Below are positions 8,618-17,100 of a stretch of 64,000 nucleotides of DNA, piece after piece. The position numbers and the translations under genes are program-made. The notes below the pieces were generated by a model, which was not told the origin of the DNA, did no database searches, and saw only the letters and a program-made list of their open reading frames with translations. Position 1 is the stretch's first letter. Every line of letters starts with the position of its first letter. The stretch is from an uncultured Roseburia sp. (GTDB lineage: Bacteria; Bacillota; Clostridia; Lachnospirales; Lachnospiraceae): contig CAKRDK010000005.1 of the NCBI GenBank assembly GCA_934309475.1, forward strand, positions 1 to 64,000, in the 5' to 3' direction.

Positions 8618-10009
8618 TTATGCTGTCTTGTATGATTCCTTCTTGCTGGTCAATACCATGTAGGCACCTACCAGAAGGATTCCAAGACATAAAATGTACT
8701 TCGCATTCATTTCAGGTCCTGTTGTCGGTGTCTCATCCTTTACGTGCTGCGCTGTTGTAATCACGCCGCCTGTGGATGAACCTGTCTTGGATGTCGTGGT
8801 GGTCGCTGCACTTGCAACAATACTTGTTGTTGTCGTGGTTCCACTTACATCCGATGTCGTGGTGGTACCACTTGTATCGGTTGTACTACCGGTATCTGTC
8901 GTATTACCGCTATCTGTCGTGTTGACCGTAGAACTGTTGTCCGTCGCATTGTTGTCGTCTGTGTTATTGCCACTGTTATTATTATCGCTGTTGTTATTGT
9001 TGTTATTATTGTTATTATTGTTGTTATCGTTGTTATTGTTGTTATCGTCACTGTTATTATCGTTGTTGCTTGAACTTCCTGTTAAAGAAAGATAATCCGA
9101 ATAACCATTCGACTGCAGTGTTGAGACAACCGGAGAGCTTGCATCAATCTGAATGGATGAAACAGACCAGCTAGCCTGATCTCCAAAACTTGTCACACCA
9201 GTTCCTACTTTTAAGGTACTGATACTGCTTCCCTCAAATGCATTTACAGCAATGCCTGTCACACTGTTTGGAATCGTTACAGTTCCTAATGTACATCCGT
9301 AAAAAGCATTCGACTCAATATTTACAGTGCCATCGTAAATGCTGACCGATGTTTTTCCTTCCGGGCAGCGATACAGGGTTACTTTTGTTTTGCTGTAAAG
9401 ACAGCCGTCATAGCTTGAATACTGGGAACCATCGGCATTGATTGCAACTAATTCTGTACATCCATCAAATGCATCCGAAGAAATACTGGATACACCGGAT
9501 GGAATTGTAATACTGGTCAGTGCACTACAATTCTTAAATGCCTCTGCTCCAATTGCCGATATTCCTGTAGAAAGTTCTACACTGCTCAGACTCTCGCAGT
9601 CTGTAAATGTATTGTTTGGAATCGCTACACTTGCAAGAAATGATACACTTGCAAGACTTGTACAGGAAATAAACGTTGCTGTTCCGATTGAGGTAACACT
9701 CGTCGGTATCGTAATGGAGGTAAGGGCATCACAGCCTGCAAATGCCAGATTTCCAATACTTGTCACCGTCGACGGTATCGTAACGCTCGTCACACTGGTG
9801 TTCTGGAATGCACCTTCCCCGATACTTGTGACCGTATCCGGAATGGTAACGGCATTCTCAACACCATTGTACTGAACCAGCGTACCCTCGGAAATTACAA
9901 ATCCATCTCCTTCTTCTGCCGCAGAACTCGAATCGCCCGGATATATCATAACCAATACCATGGCAAACACCAGTACAAATCCGATTCTTCTCTTGACTTT
10001 GTTCCACAT
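8618..10009 (-). CDS. BspA-like leucine-rich-repeat cell-surface protein with C-terminal sorting signal
   Basis: This is a 463-residue secreted protein. An N-terminal signal peptide (hydrophobic stretch at about 10-30) is followed by about eight LRR_5/BspA-type repeats (TIPSTVTSIG..AFxGCxxLTSI pattern, residues about 45-290). Then come an Asn/Asp-rich spacer, a Thr/Ser-rich stalk, and a C-terminus with ETPTTGPEM, a hydrophobic helix and lysines. That tail has the layout of a sortase signal, but the motif is TPTTG rather than LPXTG. BspA-like proteins act in adhesion in other bacteria; the ligand here is unknown. It is 44 bases downstream of the class B sortase gene and probably its substrate (inference). 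Confidence 0.82.
   Translation of the reverse strand: MWNKVKRRIGFVLVFAMVLVMIYPGDSSSAAEEGDGFVISEGTLVQYNGVENAVTIPDTVTSIGEGAFQNTSVTSVTIPSTVTSIGNLAFAGCDALTSITIPTSVTSIGTATFISCTSLASVSFLASVAIPNNTFTDCESLSSVELSTGISAIGAEAFKNCSALTSITIPSGVSSISSDAFDGCTELVAINADGSQYSSYDGCLYSKTKVTLYRCPEGKTSVSIYDGTVNIESNAFYGCTLGTVTIPNSVTGIAVNAFEGSSISTLKVGTGVTSFGDQASWSVSSIQIDASSPVVSTLQSNGYSDYLSLTGSSSNNDNNSDDNNNNNDNNNNNNNNNNNNSDNNNSGNNTDDNNATDNSSTVNTTDSGNTTDTGSTTDTSGTTTTSDVSGTTTTTSIVASAATTTTSKTGSSTGGVITTAQHVKDETPTTGPEMNAKYILCLGILLVGAYMVLTSKKESYKTA
8950..9068 (-). repeat. Trinucleotide microsatellite (AAT/AAC) encoding poly-Asn/Asp
   Basis: The plus strand shows a long run of GTT/ATT/ATC triplets that encode the Asn/Asp-rich spacer of the LRR protein. 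Triplet length changes would stay in frame, so this is a plausible site of stalk-length variation between strains. Confidence 0.85.
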
Positions 10010-10053
10010 GTTACATCTCTCCCATCATCCTTAATCTCTTTGAATAGATTGCT

Positions 10054-11175
10054 CTATTCCGCATCCTTGCATTTTTTTGCTACTAAAAATAAACGTCCAT
10101 CTTCGATGTAATTATTACAGGTCGATAATGTCAGAAGCTCATCCCCATAACTTGCCAGCTCCGGGTCCGAGACAACTGCCATCCGGCTGACATTCTCGAT
10201 AAAGCTGTTAAACTCCTCTTCCGAATCAGCCTGTATAAAATCATAATATTTAAATACATCTTCGTCCTGGTATTCTACCTGGGCAAGACATACGGCTATG
10301 ATTTCGTATGTACTTTTCTCGTAAAGCGTGTCAAACTGAATCTGTTTGTGTGCCTGCCAGTAAGTAACATCCTGATACTTTTTCAGGTCTCCAAACATCT
10401 GACCGCTTTTCATATTGTGTCCATATATAATAAAATTTGTGCTTCTATTTACAATATCATCTCTTGCGTCTAAAAACAAGGTTCCGTTTGTATCATCCTC
10501 ACCGTTAAAATTCCGGCTCAGATAATAGGTATTATCCTGCGGTGTCTGCATCACCGGGTAATCAATGTTGGTTCCATCTACCGTCAGCCACCCGATAAAA
10601 TCCTGATTCTCCGCATAGATTGTCTGATATTCCGGCAGCATCTGTATTCCCTGGCTTTCCTCCGTCTGCCCGTCCTCCGTATTCTCTACCAGAACATCGT
10701 CCGGATTAAAAAAGTCATTCGTCACCGTCGAAACTGTACTACTTTCTTTCAGCGATTTTAAATACTCGTTCTGCTGGTTTCCACGATGATTTGTATAGTC
10801 AGACCAAAAATACCAGATAAAGCAGACAATGGCTGATGCCAGACAGACAAGACCAATTGTTTTCTTGGTCTTGTCTATGTCAGCCTGCTTTTTGGCAGGC
10901 TCCACACGCTCCGGCTGTTTCTTTTTCGCTTCTTCCTGCTCCTTCGAGTTTTTTGCCACGATATCTACAATCTGAAGGAAAAATCTTTTCCCAATTTTGC
11001 TGTAAAATTGAATCTGCTCTGTCTTCATCAGTTGATAGAGGCGTAATGCCGCATCCGGGTCATGGATATCTACCTCTTTGGTAATATATCGTATTTTTTT
11101 TACATCATAGAGACCCTTCTGGTATTCCTCATATGTATCAAACTCAAATTTACCAATCTTATATTTTTCTGCCAT
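10054..11175 (-). CDS. srtB: Class B sortase
   Basis: This 373-residue cysteine transpeptidase would attach surface proteins to the cell wall or to one another. It has a long cytoplasmic N-terminus (about 100 residues, charged), one transmembrane helix (about 103-121) and an extracellular catalytic domain. The domain contains FIGWLTVDGTNIDYPVMQ, a catalytic His in YGHNM (about 251), the catalytic Cys in LSTCNN (about 353) and an Arg in EDGRLF (about 361). The family call rests on the DYPVMQ..YYL and TLSTC patterns of sortase B. The N-terminal cytoplasmic extension is longer than in classical SrtB. It starts 17 bases after the giant repeat protein and precedes the LRR gene, so these two are likely substrates or partners. 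Confidence 0.92.
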   Translation of the reverse strand: MAEKYKIGKFEFDTYEEYQKGLYDVKKIRYITKEVDIHDPDAALRLYQLMKTEQIQFYSKIGKRFFLQIVDIVAKNSKEQEEAKKKQPERVEPAKKQADIDKTKKTIGLVCLASAIVCFIWYFWSDYTNHRGNQQNEYLKSLKESSTVSTVTNDFFNPDDVLVENTEDGQTEESQGIQMLPEYQTIYAENQDFIGWLTVDGTNIDYPVMQTPQDNTYYLSRNFNGEDDTNGTLFLDARDDIVNRSTNFIIYGHNMKSGQMFGDLKKYQDVTYWQAHKQIQFDTLYEKSTYEIIAVCLAQVEYQDEDVFKYYDFIQADSEEEFNSFIENVSRMAVVSDPELASYGDELLTLSTCNNYIEDGRLFLVAKKCKDAE

Positions 11176-11192
11176 GCCTCAAGCCACTTTTC

Positions 11193-14100
11193 CTACTTTT
11201 TCTTTGTCGTTACCTTTACCACATCTGAGAATGAACCATAGTAAGTCTCCCCATTGGTTACAAGGTAAGCACGTACTTTATAGGAATACTTTGTTCCTGC
11301 CTTCAGTTTCTTATTTGTATAAGACTTATTCTTTGTCTTGGCAACACGCTTATAGCTTCCGGAACCGGTCTTGCGATAGATTTCGTATCCGGTTACAGCA
11401 CCTTTTTCTTTCCAGGAAAGACCAATGCTTGATTTTGAAACAGAAGTCTTTGCAAGACTTGTAACATTTCCCGGTTTGATGTTGAAGCGGATTGTCTTAG
11501 AACCATTGTAATTGCCCTTTCCGGTAACAACCACAGATGCCACACCTGCTTTTCGGTTATTCTGATAGGTCAGTGTGTAATCGGTTCCTTTTTTCAGGGA
11601 CTTGCTGCCGTCTTTTACCGTTACATTCGGTTTGATATCTTTTCCTGTGTAGGTCTGATTTGCAACCGAGCTGAACGTACAGCGGGCAATGCTCTTTCGC
11701 AGAATATTATAAGCTACTTTCTTAGTTCCACTGTAATTACCTTTTCCGGTAATCGTCATTGTCGCAACACCTGCGTTGACGTTGCTTGCATAAGCAACAG
11801 TGTAATCCGTTCCGGACTTCAATGTTTTTCCATCCAATGTCACAACCGGTGTCGGTGCAATCTTGCTTCCCGTATAAGTGTAAGAAGTTGACACATTCGT
11901 TATCACAACGTCGTCTTCAAAAATTGCTTTTTTCACAATCTTGAAGGTTTTTGTAATGGTACCCGAATAATTTCCGAGTGCCGTGATCGTCATCTGTGCC
12001 ACATTACCGACCGCAAGGTTATTCGTGTAGGTTACCGTATAATCGGTATCCTGCTCTAAGGTCTGTTTTCCATAGGTAAGGGTAAAGTCCTGTGTAACTG
12101 CGGCGCCGGTATATTCCATCTCATCTGCAAAGCCACTCAAGACAATATCACTGTCCTTGATGCTCTTCTGCACAATGGAGAACTCAAATGTCTTGGTTCC
12201 GCCATAATTTCCTGCACCATTTAACGTTACCTGCGCAGTTCCGACTTTCGTATTGTTCTCATAGGAAAGTGTGTAATCCGTTCCCTCTTTCAATACCGTT
12301 GCACCAATCTGAACTACAAGTCCTGACGGTGTGATTGCACTTCCAGTATAACTGTAGGATTTCTCCAATCCACTTGCAATCTCCGCGTTTTCAATTCCAC
12401 TTACAATTCTGAAGCTGACAACACGTTCTCCTGTAAAGTTTCCTTTTCCGGTAACCGTTGCCGATGCTGTTCCAATTTCCTCGTTATCACTGTAAACTAC
12501 CGTGTAATCGGTTCCTTTTACAAGCGTATAATCGCCACATGTAAGTGTAAGTTCCGGTGTAATGGCACTACCTGTATATGCCTGGTTTGGAATTGCATCC
12601 ACCGTCACATCATCTGCATTCACATCATGCGTAGTGATTGCAAAAGATAGTGTCTTCGTTCCGGTAAAGTTCCCGGTTCCTGTTATAATTACTTTTGCAG
12701 TTGAACCTGCTTTTACGTTATTGCTGTAGCTTACCGTGTAATCTGTGTCTTTTACAAGCGTCTGTACTTCTCCATCGCTATCGGTATAAGTTACGGTAAC
12801 ATCCGGTGTTATCTCGCTTCCAGTATAAGCCTGCGACTCAATTCCAGAAACCGAGATGCTGGCAGATGCCAGACTTAACGGAGAAATCGCAAACACAACA
12901 TCCTTCGTTCCGGAATAATTTCCCATACCAACAATGTGTGCTGTCGCTGTTCCGACTTCTACGTTGTCTGTATAAGATACTTCGTAGTCTATTCCCGCTG
13001 TCAGAACACGGATTCCGTTTTTGATTGTAAGACTCGGTGTCAGTTCTTTTCCGGTATAGGTCTGGTTCGAAATCTGCGAAATCGTCGTTCCGGCAATGTC
13101 TTTCTGTGTAATCTGGAATGTCTCTGTACGGCTTCCCACACAGTTTGTTCCGGAGCCCTTAATTACCATTGTCGCAATTCCGACTTCCGTGTTATCACTG
13201 TATGTTACAGAATAATCTGCTGCTCTCAGCTTGTAAACCGTTGTCTCACCTTCCATATAAGCAAGTGTAAACGCCGGTGTAATGGCATTTCCGGTGTATT
13301 CACGCGGTGCAATTGTGTAACCGACTGCCGGTGTCACATCTGTCAGTGTCAGGTCAGCAACATCTAACGGAAGAATATCAAAATCCTTTGTTGCAGTTGC
13401 AATCTGGCTGTAACTTCCCTCACCTGTAATGGTAAGTGTTGCGGTTCCTGCATTTGTATTGTTTGCCCAGAATACCGTGTAATCGTTACCCTCTGTTAAA
13501 GTCTTGCCGTTGTAGGTTACGGTAAATTCCGGTGTAATGGCACTTCCACAGTAATACTGATCCGTAATGTCTGAAATTACAAAGTAGCCGTCTGTAGGTA
13601 CAATTTCAAACGTAGTCTCAATCTGGGATGTTGTCTTAAAGTTTCCCTTTCCGGTAATAATCACGGTTGCGAAACCAACATTTACGTTGTCTTTATAAGA
13701 TACGGTATAGTCGGTATCTTTTACCAGAATTTTGCCATTCCATGTCACGACAACGGACGGAGTAATGGCATTGCCGGTAAATGGCTGGTTGGTAATTGTC
13801 GATACGGTTGCATCCTTGATATCTCCGATAATCTGGAATGTCTTAGAAATGCTTCCGCCGTAGTTGCCAATTCCCGTAATCTTTAACGTTGCCTCACCTA
13901 AGTTGGTATTGTTCTGATAAGTAAGGCTGTAATCTACATCTTTTGTGAGAATTTCACCATCTAATGCCACCTGTGTTGGTACCGGTGTGATGGCGCTTCC
14001 GGTGTAATCGTAGCTGGATTCAATTCCGGATACAACTGCACCTTCAATGCTTCCCTTAATTGCAAATGTCTGTGTTACCGTTCCCTGATAATTTCCGATT

Positions 14101-17100
14101 CCGGTAATGATGATACTTGCAGTTCCGATTTCGATATTGTCTGCATAGCTTACTTTGTAGTCTGTTCCAAGTGTAAGTGCTACCGTCTCAGAAACGGACT
14201 TTTTGTAGCGGACTGCCGGTGTCGGTGTCACTGCTTTTCCTGTGTAACCCTGTGTCGGAATTGCATCCATGGTAAATCCGGTTGCAAAACTGCTTCCGGC
14301 TCCAATGCTTTTTGCCACAATATCGAAATGCAGCGTCTTCGTTCCGGTAAAGTTCGAACTGTCGGATGCATCAATTGTTACATAACCTGCATTGGTTCCC
14401 ACTGCAATATTCGCACCGTATACCACCTTGTAGTCATTTCCTGCTGCTCCGGTTTTTAAAGTATAGGCACCATATACCACGCTGCTGACTACCGGCGTAA
14501 TCTGGCTTCCGGTATATTCGTAGCTGGTCTTTGCCAATGTTGCTGTCACATCATCTGCTGAAATATCTTTCTTGGCAATCTTAAAGGTAAATGTCTTGGT
14601 TCCGGCATAATTATTGGTTCCGGTAACGCTGACGGTTGCCGTTCCTGCGTTGATGTTATCCTTATAAGTTACTTCATAATCTTTTCCTTCTATCAATGTA
14701 GTTGCAAGTGATGTTCTTGTCACAGTTACAGAAGGTGTAATCTCCGCACCGGTATAAGTGTATGTCTTGCCGGCTCCCTCGCAGGTAATGGCAAAATCAC
14801 TGTCAATAATAGAAGTAGAAATATGGAATGTTGTTTCTTTCGTTTCTTTAAAGTTTCCGATACCTGTTACCGTAACTTTTGCAACGCCATTCAAAACATT
14901 ATCCGTATATTCTGTTGTGTAGTCTTTTCCGGAAACTAATGTGTAATCCCCATAAGTAATCGTAAGGTCAGGACATACCTTCACACCGGTATATGCCTGT
15001 GCCGGAATGTCTGCGATTTTCACATCATCCGCACTGATATCTTTTTCTACGATATGAAAAGTCTCTGTCTTCTCACCGCTGTAATTTCCAGTTCCGGTGA
15101 CTGTTACCGTTGCCGTTCCAACATTCTCATTGTCCACATAAGTTACAATGTAGTTAGAAGCGTCTAACGTGTATGTGTTGCCACCCTTTTTGTATGTGAT
15201 AGCAGGCTTCGGTGTAATTGCTGCACCGGTATACGTTTTATCGGAAATTGACGCCATGGTATAGTCTGTTCCCGAAATGTCAACCGCTTCGATTGTAAAC
15301 GGAATCTCTCTGGTTCCGGAATAATTACCTTTTCCTTTTACGGTCACGGTCGCAGTTCCTGCATTGACATTGTTGGAATAGCTGACGGTGTAATCTGTAT
15401 TTAAAATCAGCGTATATCCGTCATCCACCAATGTAACCGTCGGTGTGTTGGCATTGCCTGAATACGTGTAAGTATCCTGGTCTAACGTTGCCGTAATGGT
15501 ATCATCTGCTACCGATTTTCCAACAATTTCGAAATTAACTTCTCTGGTTCCCTTAAAGTTACCTTTTCCTTCGAGCAATACGGTTGCCGTTCCAACTCCT
15601 TCATTATCAGAGTAAAGTTCCTGATTGTACTTGTTGGTACTGATTTTGAAATCTGTTCCTGCTTCCAGCTCTTTTACTGCAGAAGAAGGCATGGTATAGG
15701 TTCCTGTAATGTCCTTATCAACATCAAGTGTGACTGCTGTTCCTTTGTAGGACTGGTCTTCAACCTCAAATGCTACATCATCATCACTCAAATCTCTTGG
15801 CACGATTTTAAAACTCTTGGAGGTTGTTCCGTAATAACATCCGTTTGTCGTCGGTGTTGCAGATCCGGTTACAATTACCTTTGCATTTGCAATCACATCA
15901 TCATTGCTGTCATATGCAACTTCTACGTTGTTCTCATAAGCAACCGTGTAATCCTCGCCCTGTGTCAGTTCCTTGAACCAGCTCTTGTTCACGCTCAGGT
16001 TCGAAATTTCAATTTCTTCTCCGGTGTAAGTCTGCTGTTCAATATCATCGATGCTTAATGTTGCAATGTCTCTCGCAATCAAGAAGTACAATGTGACACT
16101 TCCGGCATAGTTGCCCATACCTGTAATCGTGACAGATGCTGTCTTTCCAAGTGTGGATACTTTATCATTATTCTCATAAGAGAGTGTATAATCTGTTCCT
16201 CTCACCAGTGGTGTGCCTGCCTGATAAGCCGCATCATCCAAATACAGTGAAATGTTATCTTCCAATGTAATCTCATCATCTTCATAAGTTTTCATGGTAA
16301 GATAAACGCCGTCGTAATCGTTTACGTCGTTTGTAGTCTTATTGTATACAATCTTAAGACTTTCTACCGGAATCTTAACGATAGAGAATGTGATTTTCTT
16401 ATAGCCGGTGTAATGTCCAATACCTGTAATTGTGACAGACGCACTGTTTGATGCCTCCACATTGTTATTGTATTCCAATGTATAATCGATATTTTCTGTT
16501 AATGTATACTCTGTTCCATTGTATGTGTACGTTACCACAGGTACCGGCTGAATCTCTTCCCCGGTGTAGGTATACGTCTTATTAATACCTGTAATGCTGA
16601 TATTTGCATTTGTAACCGGGCAGCGGTTGATGTTAAACTTCAGCTCTTTTGTGCCTGTGAAGTTTCCGCTCTTTGCCGTCACTGTAATCGTAGGTGCTGC
16701 CGAGGCACTTGCAGTCGCAATGATTTTGTTGTTTTTATAGCTAAGTTCGTAGTCTACATCTTTTTCTAAAACATGACCGCCCACGGTAACCGTCACATCC
16801 GGACATACTCCCTCTGTGGATGGATTGTAAACCTGTGAACTCTGATAACTAAAACAACTGTCCTCTAAATCACTAAAACGGATTGGCACAATCGTGAAAC
16901 TTGCCGTCAAAGTTCCGCCGTATCCATTGATACCTCTGACGGTTACCGTTGCCGTTCCTGCATTGATGTTATTTTCATAACTTACGCTGTAGTCTTTTCC
17001 TTCTTCTAAGTCATTGCCATTAGTAAAAGTAATTGTCGGTGTCTGTTCATTTCCGTCATAGGTCACATTTGCAATTGCATTGATGCTTCCTAATATATCC

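Noticed and set aside
8694..9095. Plus-strand open frame with poly-Leu opposite the LRR protein
   Set aside because: The Leu run is the complement of the Asn/Asp microsatellite; the minus-strand protein is clearly the real one.
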